From contig DUOT01000095.1 of assembly GCA_012838705.1 (NCBI GenBank), positions 1 through 33,103 of the forward strand: a stretch of 33,103 nucleotides of DNA. The letters are read 5' to 3'. Position 1 is the first letter of the stretch, and every line of letters begins with the position of its first letter. The position numbers and the translations under genes are program-made. The stretch is from Acholeplasmataceae bacterium. Lineage in GTDB: Bacteria > Bacillota_I > Bacilli_A > ML615J-28 > CAG-698. The notes below the pieces were generated by a model. It was given only the letters and a program-made list of their open reading frames with translations. It was not told the DNA's origin and ran no database searches. Below are positions 24,575-32,992 of this stretch, piece after piece.

Positions 24575-24597
24575 AAAAAAAGATACCAACCGGTATC
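24575..24597 (-). terminator. Intrinsic terminator of the methyltransferase gene
   Basis: GATACC (24597-24592) pairs with GGTATC (24587-24582) around GGTT and is followed by seven T. The stem begins at the last base of the stop codon (24599-24597). Confidence 0.85.
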
Positions 24598-25265
24598 TAA
24601 TTTGCGACTATTACTAAAGCAAAACTTTCCTCAATATTAAATGGCTTATCTGTAAAGCCATGATATAGCTTAACATTTTCAAAATATTTATTTAATATAT
24701 TTTTTATATCACTAGTTTTTATTGGATAAAGAGTAGTACTGTTTTTTATTTTTATATTTTCATACGTAACTTCAGTTTTAAAAATAATTTTATTTTCATC
24801 ATATTCATAATTGCGGGTAAAAGTAAGACAGTTATTGATTGTTGGAAGAGATTTTATTTTGTTTTTTAAAATTCTATCATAATTTAATATTTGAATAATC
24901 AATATTCCATTTTTATTTAATGATTTATGCATTAAGTTAATAACTTTTTCTACTTCTTCTACATGCACTAATGTATTTCCGATACAATAAATGCCATCAT
25001 ATTTTTCATCACCAAGCTCAAGCATACTTTTTTGTTTGAAATCTAGATTGGGATATTTTTCTTTTGCTATTTTAATCATCTCAAAATCTATATCAATTCC
25101 CGAGCAAATAAAACCTTCACCACTTAACCTTTGTACATATCCACCAGTTGCACATCCAACATCAAGAATAGTCTTAAGCGATCTAAAGTGATGTTTTAAA
25201 AATGAAACCTTATTTTCATCTACAGGAAATATCAAATCATAATAACGAGCAATACTTTGATACAT
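24597..25265 (-). CDS. Class I SAM-dependent methyltransferase
   Basis: A 222-aa Rossmann-fold methyltransferase. Motif I is TILDVGCATGGYVQRL (32-47), the acidic end of strand beta2 is GIDIDFEMIKIAKEKY (57-72), and YDGIYCIGNTLVHV marks motif IV. The start MYQSIARYYDLIFPVDENKV is shared with small stand-alone methyltransferases of unknown substrate in Firmicutes. Nothing indicates whether the target is a small molecule, RNA or protein. It is a single-gene transcript with its own promoter and terminator, divergent from pflB. The start is supported by AAAGGAG. Confidence 0.85.
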   Translation of the reverse strand: MYQSIARYYDLIFPVDENKVSFLKHHFRSLKTILDVGCATGGYVQRLSGEGFICSGIDIDFEMIKIAKEKYPNLDFKQKSMLELGDEKYDGIYCIGNTLVHVEEVEKVINLMHKSLNKNGILIIQILNYDRILKNKIKSLPTINNCLTFTRNYEYDENKIIFKTEVTYENIKIKNSTTLYPIKTSDIKNILNKYFENVKLYHGFTDKPFNIEESFALVIVAN

Positions 25266-25283
25266 AAATTTCTCCTTTAATTT

Positions 25284-25312
25284 ATAATAACAAATTATAA
25301 AAACTTTGTAAA
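25284..25312 (-). promoter_or_regulatory. Promoter of the methyltransferase gene
   Basis: TTTACA (25312-25307) and TATTAT (25289-25284) have a 17-bp spacer, about 19 nt before the ATG at 25265. Confidence 0.6.
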
Positions 25313-25316
25313 GTAG

Positions 25317-25345
25317 TGAAAATGTTTTCTTGAAAATGTTAACAT
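25317..25345. promoter_or_regulatory. Repeat and palindrome cluster upstream of pflB
   Basis: TGAAAATGTT occurs twice at 14-bp spacing (25317-25326 and 25331-25340). The second copy merges into the perfect palindrome ATGTTAACAT (25336-25345), about 25 bp upstream of the pflB -10. It is a candidate operator for redox- or sugar-dependent control of pfl; the regulator is unknown. Confidence 0.4.
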
Positions 25346-25366
25346 AAGGCTATTTCCGGGTTCAAA

Positions 25367-25375
25367 TGGTATAAT
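25367..25375 (+). promoter_or_regulatory. Extended -10 promoter of pflB-pflA
   Basis: TGGTATAAT matches the extended -10 consensus. The -35 position (near AGGCTA) is poor, which suits an activated or regulated promoter. Transcription would start near 25382. Confidence 0.65.
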
Positions 25376-25418
25376 ATAATAGCTAACTAGATCATAACAT
25401 GAAAGGATGTATATATAT

Positions 25419-27662
25419 ATGAAAGCATGGCGTAATTTTAAAGGAGAAAGATGGCAACAAACTACAGATGTTCGCGACTTTATCCAACAAAATTATACAC
25501 CATATGATGGTGATGAAAAGTTTCTTGAAAAAGCAACACCAAGAACAAAAGCACTATTAGAACAATTTAATGAACTTCTAAAAATTGAAGGTGAACAAGA
25601 AGTTATTGATATGGAAACTGATATCGTAAGCCAAATTACTGCTTATGATGCAGCATATATGGATAAGGAAAATGAAGTAATCGTTGGTCTTCAAACTGAC
25701 AAACCATTAAAAAGAGCACTTCATCCTTTTGGAGGAATAAAAATTGCTAAGAAAGCTTTAGAAGCTTATGGATATAATATAAATCCTGAAATAGAAGAAA
25801 TCTTTACAAAATATCGTAAAACTCATAATCAAGGTGTTTTCGATGTTTATACAAAACAAATGAGAGATGCTCGAAGATCAGGAATTATTACTGGACTTCC
25901 AGATGGATATGGTCGTGGACGAATTATCGGTGACTACCGAAGAGTTGCTTTATATGGTATCGACTTTTTAATTTCGAAAAAGAAAGAAGAAAAAGAAAAG
26001 TTCGGCTTACCAATGACTGAAGAAACAATTCGTGCTCGTGAAGAAATCCAAGAACAAATTAATGCATTAAATGAATTAAAAGAATTAGGTAATAAATATG
26101 GCTTTGACTTAAGCAGACCAGCTGAAAATGCTCAAGAAGCTATTCAATGGCTTTACTTTGGATATTTAGGAGCAGTTAAAGAGCAAAATGGTGCGGCAAT
26201 GAGTTTTGGCCGTGACACTACTTTCATTGATATATACATTGAAAGAGATTTACAAGAAGGTACAATAGATGAAAGTTTTGCTCAAGAATTAATCGATCAA
26301 TTAGTATTAAAATTGAGAATGATTCGATTTGCTAGAACTCCTGAATATAATGACCTTTTCACTGGTGACCCTAACTGGGTAACAGAATCAATTGGTGGTA
26401 TTGGTCTTGATGGTAGACACCTAGTAACAAAAACATCATATCGTATGCTTAATACACTTTACAACTTAGGACCATCTGCAGAACCAAATATGACAGTTTT
26501 ATGGAGTGAAAAACTACCTGAAAACTTCAAAAAATTCGCAGCAAAAGTAAGTATTGATACCTCCTCAATTCAATATGAAAATGATAATTTAATGCGTAAA
26601 CATCATGGTGATGATTATGCAATTAGTTGCTGCGTATCACCAATGGCTGTTGGTAAAGAAACGCAATTCTTTGGAGCAAGAGCAAATCTTGCGAAAGCAC
26701 TTCTTTACGCATTAAATGATGGTAAAGATGAAATCTCAGGAGTACAATTAATCGATAACATCGGAAAGCTTTCAAGCGATGTATTAGATTACGATGAAGT
26801 ATATAGTAAATATGATAAAGTATTAGACTGGCTTGCTGAGCTTTATGTTAATACACTAAATGTAATCCACTATATGCATGATAAATATGCATATGAAAGA
26901 TTACAAATGGCTTTACATGATTATCATATTAAGAGAAACTTTGCAACAGGAATTGCTGGACTATCAGTTGTTGCTGACTCATTATCAGCAATTAAATATG
27001 CTAAGGTAAAAGCAATTCGTAACGAAGAAGGATTAACAGTTGATTTTGAAGTCGAAGGGGATTATCCTCGATATGGTAATAATGATGATCGCGTAGATGA
27101 AATTGCAACAACGCTTGTTGCTAAGTTTAAGGAAAAGATATCACAATATCCAGCATACAGAAATGCAGAACATTCATTATCTGTATTAACAATTACTTCA
27201 AATGTTGTTTATGGAAAGAAAACAGGAACAACACCTGATGGCCGTAAGAAAGGTGAACCATTTGCTCCAGGAGCAAACCCAATGCATGGCCGTGATAAGA
27301 AAGGTGCTCTTGCATCACTTCTAAGTGTATCTAAACTTAGATTCGAAGATGCAAATGATGGTATTAGTAATACTTTCAGCATCGTTCCTGAAGCATTAGG
27401 AAATACAACTGGAACTCTAAACGAAACTGAAGATCAAAAAGTAACAAACTTAGTACAATTACTAGATGGATACTTTATTAATGAAGGTCATCATCTAAAT
27501 GTAAATGTCTTTAGTAGAGACTTATTACTAGATGCAATGGAAAATAAAGAAAAATATCCAAACCTAACAATTAGAGTATCTGGTTATGCAGTAAACTTCC
27601 ACAAACTAACGAAAGAACAACAACTTGAAGTAATTAACAGAACATTCCATAGTACAATCTAA
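25419..27662 (+). CDS. pflB: Formate C-acetyltransferase (pyruvate formate-lyase)
   Basis: A glycyl-radical enzyme converting pyruvate and CoA to acetyl-CoA and formate in anaerobic fermentation. I place the start at the ATG at 25419 ([13 protein letters not shown], 747 aa), which matches the usual N-terminus. The upstream track ATG at 25407 sits only 1 nt after the AAAGG site. The active-site Cys pair is ISCCVSPM (C404, C405), and the radical Gly is in [15 protein letters not shown] (G722). [39 protein letters not shown] and [23 protein letters not shown] are further family blocks. Full length. The activating enzyme gene follows after 1 nt. The spacing from the ribosome binding site is long (about 12 nt). 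Confidence 0.97.
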   Translation: MKAWRNFKGERWQQTTDVRDFIQQNYTPYDGDEKFLEKATPRTKALLEQFNELLKIEGEQEVIDMETDIVSQITAYDAAYMDKENEVIVGLQTDKPLKRALHPFGGIKIAKKALEAYGYNINPEIEEIFTKYRKTHNQGVFDVYTKQMRDARRSGIITGLPDGYGRGRIIGDYRRVALYGIDFLISKKKEEKEKFGLPMTEETIRAREEIQEQINALNELKELGNKYGFDLSRPAENAQEAIQWLYFGYLGAVKEQNGAAMSFGRDTTFIDIYIERDLQEGTIDESFAQELIDQLVLKLRMIRFARTPEYNDLFTGDPNWVTESIGGIGLDGRHLVTKTSYRMLNTLYNLGPSAEPNMTVLWSEKLPENFKKFAAKVSIDTSSIQYENDNLMRKHHGDDYAISCCVSPMAVGKETQFFGARANLAKALLYALNDGKDEISGVQLIDNIGKLSSDVLDYDEVYSKYDKVLDWLAELYVNTLNVIHYMHDKYAYERLQMALHDYHIKRNFATGIAGLSVVADSLSAIKYAKVKAIRNEEGLTVDFEVEGDYPRYGNNDDRVDEIATTLVAKFKEKISQYPAYRNAEHSLSVLTITSNVVYGKKTGTTPDGRKKGEPFAPGANPMHGRDKKGALASLLSVSKLRFEDANDGISNTFSIVPEALGNTTGTLNETEDQKVTNLVQLLDGYFINEGHHLNVNVFSRDLLLDAMENKEKYPNLTIRVSGYAVNFHKLTKEQQLEVINRTFHSTI

Positions 27663-27663
27663 G

Positions 27664-28386
27664 ATGAGAGCAAATTACCATTCCATCGAAACTTTTAGTA
27701 GTGTCGATGGCCCTGGCATTCGCTATGTTCTCTTTCTGCAAGGTTGTAACCTAAGATGTGGATATTGTCATAACCCTGATATGCTAAGCATTAAAAAAAA
27801 TAAATCAATTACCGTAGATGAAATTGTATCTGATTTTCTAAAATATCAAAGTTTCTATACTAATGGTGGAATTACTGTAAGTGGTGGCGAACCACTACTC
27901 CAAATAGATTTTTTAATCGCACTATTTACTGAGTTTAAAAAAATTGGAATTCATACATGTATTGAAACTCAAGGAACGTTATTTACTGATGATGAAAAAT
28001 ATAGAAAACTAATTGAAGTTACTGATTTATTTATTATCAACTTAAAAGGTGTCGATGATAAATATGCGAAAGCTATTAGTGGTTATGGGATTAAAGAAAC
28101 CTTAAACTTTATCGAACATTTACATAATAAAAACAAAAAGTTTATAATAACTTATGTTTTACTTCCTACTATAAATGATAATAAAGAATGCGCAAAAAAA
28201 ATCGCTAAACTAGTTAAGCGTTTTGGCGATTGTGATTTTGAGGTTCTTCCATATCATAAATTAGGCGTAAAAAAATGGGAAGAATTAAACTTACCATATC
28301 GCCTATCAATAGACTCAGCTACTAGAGAAGATGTAAAAAGATTTATAGAATTAATAAAACAATATTTAGAACAAGAAGTAGCATAA
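27664..28386 (+). CDS. pflA: Pyruvate formate-lyase activating enzyme (radical SAM)
   Basis: A 240-aa radical SAM enzyme that installs the glycyl radical on PflB. The cluster motif is QGCNLRCGYCHNPD (C28, C32, C35, spacing CxxxCxxC), preceded by the family signature ETFSSVDGPGIRYVLFLQGC. GITVSGGEPLLQ binds the SAM methionine moiety. The ending VLPYHKLGVKKWEELN matches PflA. It starts one base after the pflB stop and has no evident ribosome binding site of its own, so translation probably depends on ribosomes finishing pflB. A strong terminator follows. Confidence 0.96.
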   Translation: MRANYHSIETFSSVDGPGIRYVLFLQGCNLRCGYCHNPDMLSIKKNKSITVDEIVSDFLKYQSFYTNGGITVSGGEPLLQIDFLIALFTEFKKIGIHTCIETQGTLFTDDEKYRKLIEVTDLFIINLKGVDDKYAKAISGYGIKETLNFIEHLHNKNKKFIITYVLLPTINDNKECAKKIAKLVKRFGDCDFEVLPYHKLGVKKWEELNLPYRLSIDSATREDVKRFIELIKQYLEQEVA

Positions 28387-28388
28387 AA

Positions 28389-28421
28389 AAATAAGCATCA
28401 TTTTCGATGCTTATTTTTTTA
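28389..28421. terminator. Bidirectional terminator between pflA and the DUF3307 gene
   Basis: ATAAGCATC (28391-28399) pairs with GATGCTTAT (28406-28414). It is flanked by an A run before and a T run after, so it can work on both strands. The genes on either side converge here. Confidence 0.9.
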
Positions 28422-28423
28422 TT

Positions 28424-29131
28424 TTATGTTTTGATTATTATAATTGCAATTAGTCCGAATAAAAGACTAAGTAAAGTTCCGACTAAATACCTTTCTGCAA
28501 AAGGTTTATTTTCTAGTTGCTTAAAACGTGCTAAAGACTTAGCAGTAAAAACTAATGCAATTGAAGTATATAAAGTCATAATTCCGAAAATGACAATTAT
28601 TATTCGTTCAAGTTTCCCTATGAATGATCCTATTTTATCTTCATCAATACAAATATCAACATTTCTTTCATCTTTTGTTTCATATAGATTTAGAATATGT
28701 TTAATTGAAACCGAAGCTGGAGATAAAATTAATAAAATCCCTAATACTAGTTTCGCTTTTTGAAAATCAATATTTAAATAGTTTCCAATTTTATTAAATG
28801 AATATAAATATAAAGCGATTATATAAAGAATAATAATATGGATTAATTGGTCACAAACAAATGTAATTAACTGAAAACGAAGATTTTTGTTTTCTGAAAT
28901 AGTAATTCTTAAATAATCAATTAATAAATGCAAAACAAATGTAATTATAAAAAGTACTAAAGCTTTTACAAAACTATCATAAAGAATAAATACTAATCCT
29001 AAAACAAAAGCATATATAGCAGCATGAATTATTTGATATTTAAATGAATCTTTTTTCTTTATCGCAAGGCACTCTGGTTGTAGGACAAAATCACCAATAA
29101 GATGTCCTATTAATAATAAAACTATTTTCAT
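28424..29131 (-). CDS. DUF3307 family membrane protein
   Basis: A 235-aa multi-pass protein. The N-terminal LIGHLIGDFVLQPECLAIKKK followed by KYQIIHAAIYAFVL and LHLLIDYLRI is the DUF3307 pattern (H-x-x-G-D-F-x-x-Q, then H and H-x-x-x-D). These conserved H/D residues inside or near membrane helices could form a metal or catalytic site, but no activity is established here. About six hydrophobic segments are present. The start overlaps the ABC exporter stop by ATGA, so it is the last gene of the satD-ABC-DUF3307 operon. To my recollection DUF3307 and SatD proteins often occur side by side in Firmicutes, which suggests a shared task. Confidence 0.8.
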   Translation of the reverse strand: MKIVLLLIGHLIGDFVLQPECLAIKKKDSFKYQIIHAAIYAFVLGLVFILYDSFVKALVLFIITFVLHLLIDYLRITISENKNLRFQLITFVCDQLIHIIILYIIALYLYSFNKIGNYLNIDFQKAKLVLGILLILSPASVSIKHILNLYETKDERNVDICIDEDKIGSFIGKLERIIIVIFGIMTLYTSIALVFTAKSLARFKQLENKPFAERYLVGTLLSLLFGLIAIIIIKT

Positions 29132-30861
29132 TTACCCTCCTCATTAATATTACATAATTTTGTATATACACCATTAAGTTTAATTAACTCATCATGAGTC
29201 CCCTTTTCCACAATCCTTCCTTCATGGAAAACATAAATACAATCTGCTCTTTGGATTGTAGATAAACGATGGGCGATAGCAATAATTGTTCTTGTTCCAA
29301 CAAGATCATTTATTGCTTTTTGAATTTGAACTTCAGTTTCACTATCTACAGATGATGTTGCTTCATCTAGGATAATTATTGGTGCTTTCCTTATAATTGC
29401 TCTTGCGATTGCTACTCTTTGCTTTTGCCCTCCAGATAGTCGTAATCCTCTTTCGCCTACTTGCGTATCATATTTATTAGGCATTTCCATAATACTATCA
29501 TGGATCCTAGCTGCTTTTGCTGCCTCTACAATTTCTTCAAAGGTTGCGGAAGGATTAGCATAAGCAATATTTTCTGCTATTGTTCCATTAAATAAAAATG
29601 TATCTTGAAGTACTGGAGCAATATTATTTCGTAAAAACTCAATTTTTAAATCTTTAATGTTATGATTGTCAATATATATATTACCTGAATCAACATCATA
29701 ATAACGAGATATTAAGCTTGCTAAGGTTGATTTTCCAACTCCGGTTGCTCCTACTAAAGCAATCATTTGTCCTGGTTTTGCTTCGAGGTTGATATCAATT
29801 AATACAGGAACGTTCTCCTCGTATTGAAAATAAACATTTTCAAATCTAATATGACCATTTATTACTTCTACTTCATAAGCATGAGGACTATTTGTAATAT
29901 CATTTGAAGTGTTTAATACTTCCATTACTCTTTCAGCACCAGCATATGCTTGTTGTGTTGATTCTAAAAGTCTTGCAACACTTTGAATCGGAGCATAAAA
30001 TAGTGATAAATACATAAAAAATCCAAAAATATCAGCAACACTAATTTCACCAAGGTATGCAAGATATCCACCAAACCCAACAACAATGACAATACCAAGA
30101 GATGAAATAAATTCAACCGTCGGATGGAAAACGCCACTATATTTTAATGCTCTTAGCATTGCACTTGTAAATTTACTTGCTCTTTTTTGAACTAATTCTG
30201 ATTCATATCTTTCTTGATTAAATGCTTGTATTTCTTGAATACCTGAAAAGTTATCTTGTAACTTAGCATTTAATTCAGCTTGAGCCTTTTGAGAAACTTG
30301 GAAATTAGGACGCACTTTTTTTGAAAAGATAATTCCAGATATTAAAATAAAAGGTACTGGAATCCAAATCAATAATGCTAACTTATAATTAATGATTAGT
30401 AAAATAGCAAGTACGCCAATAAATGTAACCACATTTACAATAATCTCTGGAATTATATGAGCAAATAAAAGTTCAAGATTTGATGTGTCATTAACTACAC
30501 GACTCATTAAATCTCCAGTTTGTTTATCATGAAAATATTTCATCGGTAAACCTTGAATATGATTATAAACTTTCATTCTCATTTCTTCAACTAAGTTCCA
30601 AGCAGCTTTATGCGATAAATAACTTGATAAGTAACGAAATAAAATTTTAAATAAATATAATCCTAATAATATTCCCGTAAGAATTAATATCTTTTTTAAA
30701 TCTTCTTGATCAACTCCTGCCTCTACAATCGAAGTCATATCACGTAAAACCCATGGTGCAGCAAGATTAATAAATGTTAGTGCAAAAGTACTAATAATTG
30801 CAATAAGATAAAGTGATTTGTATTTTAGTGCAACTTTTGATATTTTAAGTAGTAATTTCAT
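29128..30861 (-). CDS. ABC exporter, single-polypeptide half-transporter (MsbA/BmrA-like)
   Basis: A 577-aa half-transporter with an N-terminal six-helix domain (about 10-310) and an ATPase. It shows VGATGVGKSTL (about 371-381), Q-loop LQDTFLFNGTI, signature LRLSGGQKQRVAIARA, Walker B PIIILDEATSSVDSETE and IAIAHRLST. The canonical LSGGQ and the absence of a partner gene favour a homodimer. Coupling-helix-like segments GLPMKYFHDKQTGDLMSRVVND and QEIQAFNQERYE agree with the multidrug/lipid branch. It is clearly different from the pair at 0.7-4.3 kb. It starts 17 nt inside satD after GAGGAG and overlaps the DUF3307 gene by 4 nt, so all three are coupled. The substrate is unknown. Confidence 0.92.
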   Translation of the reverse strand: MKLLLKISKVALKYKSLYLIAIISTFALTFINLAAPWVLRDMTSIVEAGVDQEDLKKILILTGILLGLYLFKILFRYLSSYLSHKAAWNLVEEMRMKVYNHIQGLPMKYFHDKQTGDLMSRVVNDTSNLELLFAHIIPEIIVNVVTFIGVLAILLIINYKLALLIWIPVPFILISGIIFSKKVRPNFQVSQKAQAELNAKLQDNFSGIQEIQAFNQERYESELVQKRASKFTSAMLRALKYSGVFHPTVEFISSLGIVIVVGFGGYLAYLGEISVADIFGFFMYLSLFYAPIQSVARLLESTQQAYAGAERVMEVLNTSNDITNSPHAYEVEVINGHIRFENVYFQYEENVPVLIDINLEAKPGQMIALVGATGVGKSTLASLISRYYDVDSGNIYIDNHNIKDLKIEFLRNNIAPVLQDTFLFNGTIAENIAYANPSATFEEIVEAAKAARIHDSIMEMPNKYDTQVGERGLRLSGGQKQRVAIARAIIRKAPIIILDEATSSVDSETEVQIQKAINDLVGTRTIIAIAHRLSTIQRADCIYVFHEGRIVEKGTHDELIKLNGVYTKLCNINEEGK

Positions 30862-31633
30862 TTTCCTTCTCCTCTAAAAATTTTAGTATTAATTCTCGCA
30901 ATTTTCTTATTTCATTTATTTTACCATTTTTAATAATTTGACGAATATTTTCTCTACTTGTTCCTAATAATTTACTTATTTTTAATGCAAGTGATGGCAT
31001 ATAAATATTTTTTGAGAACTTACTTTTTTTGTCTATTAAATCATATTCATCTAAATTACTAATTTCTATTTTATCATATTGTGAGATATTAGTTAATAGA
31101 TATTTTTGTAAATCTGTAAAGGGAATCTTATATCCTACAGGCAAAAGTAAATTTATTAAATTATTTACATCTTTTTGATTATTACTTTGACTATTTTCAA
31201 GAATAAAAAGAATATATAAAAGCTCATTTACATAATAATCAAGTTTTGTTTTTGTTTCTATTATAGCATCAACATTTTCCTTCTTTGCAAGCTTAAGTGC
31301 TGATAAAGCATTATGATATGCAGGTCCATCTTGCATATTTGAATCATAGTTTTCAAAATCGATTACAATGCTTCCAACACCAAGACCTAATCTTACTTCA
31401 TATGGATATAATAAATCTTTTAAAGAAAAATAATATTTTAAAGCATCAAAAGGTTTATAAAAAAGTCCTTGAACACTATCACCAGAGTTAAACACAAGTT
31501 TGTATTTTAATTGATTAACAAAGGTTTTGTTTAGTAAGGCTATTACATCAATTAACTTTTTTTGTATTTTAATTCTTTTATCTTGTTTTAATTTTTGAGA
31601 ATCCTTAATATCAACCATCATTGCACAATACAT
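30845..31633 (-). CDS. SatD family protein with C-terminal helix-turn-helix
   Basis: A 262-aa protein of the SatD type. The N-terminal domain reads MYCAMMVDIKDSQKL, LVFNSGDSVQGLFY (D52), VRLGLGVGSI and MQDGPAYHNALSALKLA. This order (D-x-x-x-S, G-D, R-x-G-x-x-x-G, D-G-x-A) resembles the layout of class III nucleotidyl cyclases, although the usual catalytic set is not demonstrable by eye. The C-terminus LALKISKLLGTSRENIRQIIKNGKINEIRKLREL (about 212-250) looks like a helix-turn-helix. The start at 31633 follows GGGGTGA. It is first in an operon with an ABC exporter and a DUF3307 protein. SatD is named from a streptococcal acid-tolerance locus; its biochemistry is not settled as far as I know. 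Confidence 0.75.
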   Translation of the reverse strand: MYCAMMVDIKDSQKLKQDKRIKIQKKLIDVIALLNKTFVNQLKYKLVFNSGDSVQGLFYKPFDALKYYFSLKDLLYPYEVRLGLGVGSIVIDFENYDSNMQDGPAYHNALSALKLAKKENVDAIIETKTKLDYYVNELLYILFILENSQSNNQKDVNNLINLLLPVGYKIPFTDLQKYLLTNISQYDKIEISNLDEYDLIDKKSKFSKNIYMPSLALKISKLLGTSRENIRQIIKNGKINEIRKLRELILKFLEEKENEITT

Positions 31634-31648
31634 TTTATCACCCCTTTT

Positions 31649-31677
31649 ACTATATCATTAAACAAATAAAAAAGCAA
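31649..31677 (-). promoter_or_regulatory. Promoter of the satD-ABC-DUF3307 operon
   Basis: TTGCTT (31677-31672) and TATAGT (31654-31649) have a 17-bp spacer, and TGA precedes the -10. The -35 lies within the 3' stem of the upstream terminator hairpin. Confidence 0.6.
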
Positions 31678-31691
31678 GCATTTTTGCTTGC
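31665..31691 (-). terminator. Intrinsic terminator of the lipoprotein/DUF2512 genes
   Basis: On the minus strand GCAAGCA pairs with TGCTTGC around AAAA, followed by TTTTTTATTT. It lies 20 nt past the lipoprotein stop. Confidence 0.85.
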
Positions 31692-31710
31692 ATTTTTATT
31701 TTCAAGTATT

Positions 31711-32367
31711 TTAACTTACATTGTGTTTAAGTAATTTAAATGTACTTAAATCAGGTAACTCGATGCTTTTTTCCTTTAACTCTATGTAAAGCACACCTTT
31801 TACTTCTGCATCATCTAACCCGATATCAAAATTTAAATCAATGCTATCTAAAATATTTCCAGAATAATTTAATGTTAAGTCTATAAAACTATTATCAGAT
31901 AACCTATTAAAATGCTTATCTGTAAAATGATATTTAAATTTATGTCCTAAGAAAAATGAATGTACCGTTAGTGCATCTAATGCTGTATCACTATCAAGTG
32001 ATAATTCATCTATTAAATCTTTGCATAACCAAAAGTAGTAAGGTAAATTATCATCAATATTAAAGTTTATTTCCCTGTCAACATAAATATTGTTATTTTC
32101 AATAAATATACTTACTTTTTCACTATTTACCAAAAGCTTATTATAACTATACTCATTTAGTTTGTTATATGAGTCTAATGTAATATCATAAGTTTCGTTA
32201 TTAAAAGTTATAATAATTTCACCATTTATATGAAAATTTGTAAAGTCTGGATCTTTCATTATTCCAAGCATTGTTTTTTTATCTTGATTACTTAGCTCTA
32301 ACTTTGCATAAGCATTAGTACAACCTACCAGTACAAAAAGCAATAAAAAAGTTATTAATTTTTTCAT
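31711..32367 (-). CDS. Small hypothetical lipoprotein
   Basis: A 218-aa predicted lipoprotein. I chose the ATG at 32367 (MKKLITFLLLFVLVGCTNAYAK) because AGGAGTG precedes it and it yields an ideal signal with lipobox LVGC (Cys 16); the track start at 32403 adds 12 improbable residues. The mature part is polar and rich in beta-forming stretches (INGEIIITFNNETYDITLDSYN, VKGVLYIELKEKSIEL). This recalls small solute- or lipid-binding lipoproteins, but I recognise no family. It follows the DUF2512 gene with a hairpin in the short gap and is followed by a terminator. Confidence 0.8.
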   Translation of the reverse strand: MKKLITFLLLFVLVGCTNAYAKLELSNQDKKTMLGIMKDPDFTNFHINGEIIITFNNETYDITLDSYNKLNEYSYNKLLVNSEKVSIFIENNNIYVDREINFNIDDNLPYYFWLCKDLIDELSLDSDTALDALTVHSFFLGHKFKYHFTDKHFNRLSDNSFIDLTLNYSGNILDSIDLNFDIGLDDAEVKGVLYIELKEKSIELPDLSTFKLLKHNVS

Positions 32368-32385
32368 TATTTCACTCCTAACTAT

Positions 32386-32410
32386 AAAATGCTTGATTAC
32401 CAAGCATTTT
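32386..32410 (-). promoter_or_regulatory. Perfect hairpin between the DUF2512 and lipoprotein genes
   Basis: AAAATGCTTG pairs with CAAGCATTTT (10 bp, loop of 5) across the DUF2512 stop codon. Only four T follow before the lipoprotein ribosome binding site. It may be a weak terminator or an mRNA processing/stability element that changes the gene ratio. Confidence 0.5.
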
Positions 32411-32765
32411 ACCGTAACGTTTCTTCTTCATCACTAACTATAAACTTATGCAGTACATATTCACTAATCGCTATTAATATTCCAAATACTAAAACGGCAC
32501 CGAATGTTACATTAAAGTCATCGCTTAGGAATTCAAATACATAAGCAATAATCATTGCAATGATTCCATCAGCTATTGCAGCAATGACATTTCCAAACCT
32601 TCTTAAAATAATCATATCACCAATTAAATAATTAATAACAGTTACAACAACTGAAAAGAGAACTATTTGTACAAACCCATTATCAATTACAATATCAAAA
32701 GCAAGCCAAGCTGCTAGAAATGTTAATACAAGTTTAACTAATATAGCTACAAATGAACGATTCAT
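32409..32765 (-). CDS. DUF2512 (YndM-like) membrane protein
   Basis: A 118-aa protein with four hydrophobic helices. The sequence matches DUF2512/YndM of Bacillus relatives: LVKLVLTFLAAWLAFDIV, NYLIGDMIILRRFGNVIAAIADGIIA, and a final helix followed by the charged tail HKFIVSDEEETLR. The central GD..ILPRFGN..A..AD-type motif is the family signature. Function is unknown; membrane stress roles are only guessed. AGGAAG precedes the ATG. I see no convincing promoter; only ATGCAA with a weak -10 lies upstream. Confidence 0.8.
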   Translation of the reverse strand: MNRSFVAILVKLVLTFLAAWLAFDIVIDNGFVQIVLFSVVVTVINYLIGDMIILRRFGNVIAAIADGIIAMIIAYVFEFLSDDFNVTFGAVLVFGILIAISEYVLHKFIVSDEEETLR

Positions 32766-32825
32766 TTTAACTTCCTTTCTTTTTTATTCATACATATTAT
32801 GATATTTTTTGCATGATTTAATACC

Positions 32826-32870
32826 AAAAAAATAAAAAAGCTTATCTTTGCTATTTTTTAGATAAGCTTT
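32826..32870 (-). terminator. Terminator downstream of the glycosyltransferase gene
   Basis: AAAGCTTATCT (32837-32847) pairs with AGATAAGCTTT (32860-32870). On the minus strand it is followed by TTTTTTATTTTTTT. It serves transcription entering from the right edge. Confidence 0.85.
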
Positions 32871-32892
32871 ATTTTAAAGGCTCTTTAAGAAA

Positions 32893-32992
32893 TTTTATGG
32901 TTTTATGGTTTTAATAAGTTTTATGGTTTTTCATAAGATGTTTTATGGTTTTTCATAAGATGTTTTATGGTTTTTCATAAGATATTTTATGG
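32893..32992. repeat. 22-bp tandem repeat array
   Basis: TTTTATGG recurs at 32893, 32901, 32919, 32941, 32963 and 32985. The last four copies are exactly 22 bp apart, giving three full units TTTTATGGTTTTTCATAAGATG (the third ends ATA). Each unit contains the small inverted repeat TTATG-GTTTTT-CATAA. The left end is degenerate (spacings 8 and 18). The right part overlaps the 3' end of the partial glycosyltransferase ORF. Confidence 0.9.

Noticed and set aside
28407-28763. 118-aa plus-strand ORF after pflA
   Set aside because: It is antisense to the DUF3307 gene, starts inside the bidirectional terminator and has no family features.
32893-32992. CRISPR array or replication iterons
   Set aside because: The 22-bp units are directly adjoining without unique spacers, no cas genes are near, and no replication gene or DnaA-box cluster was seen.
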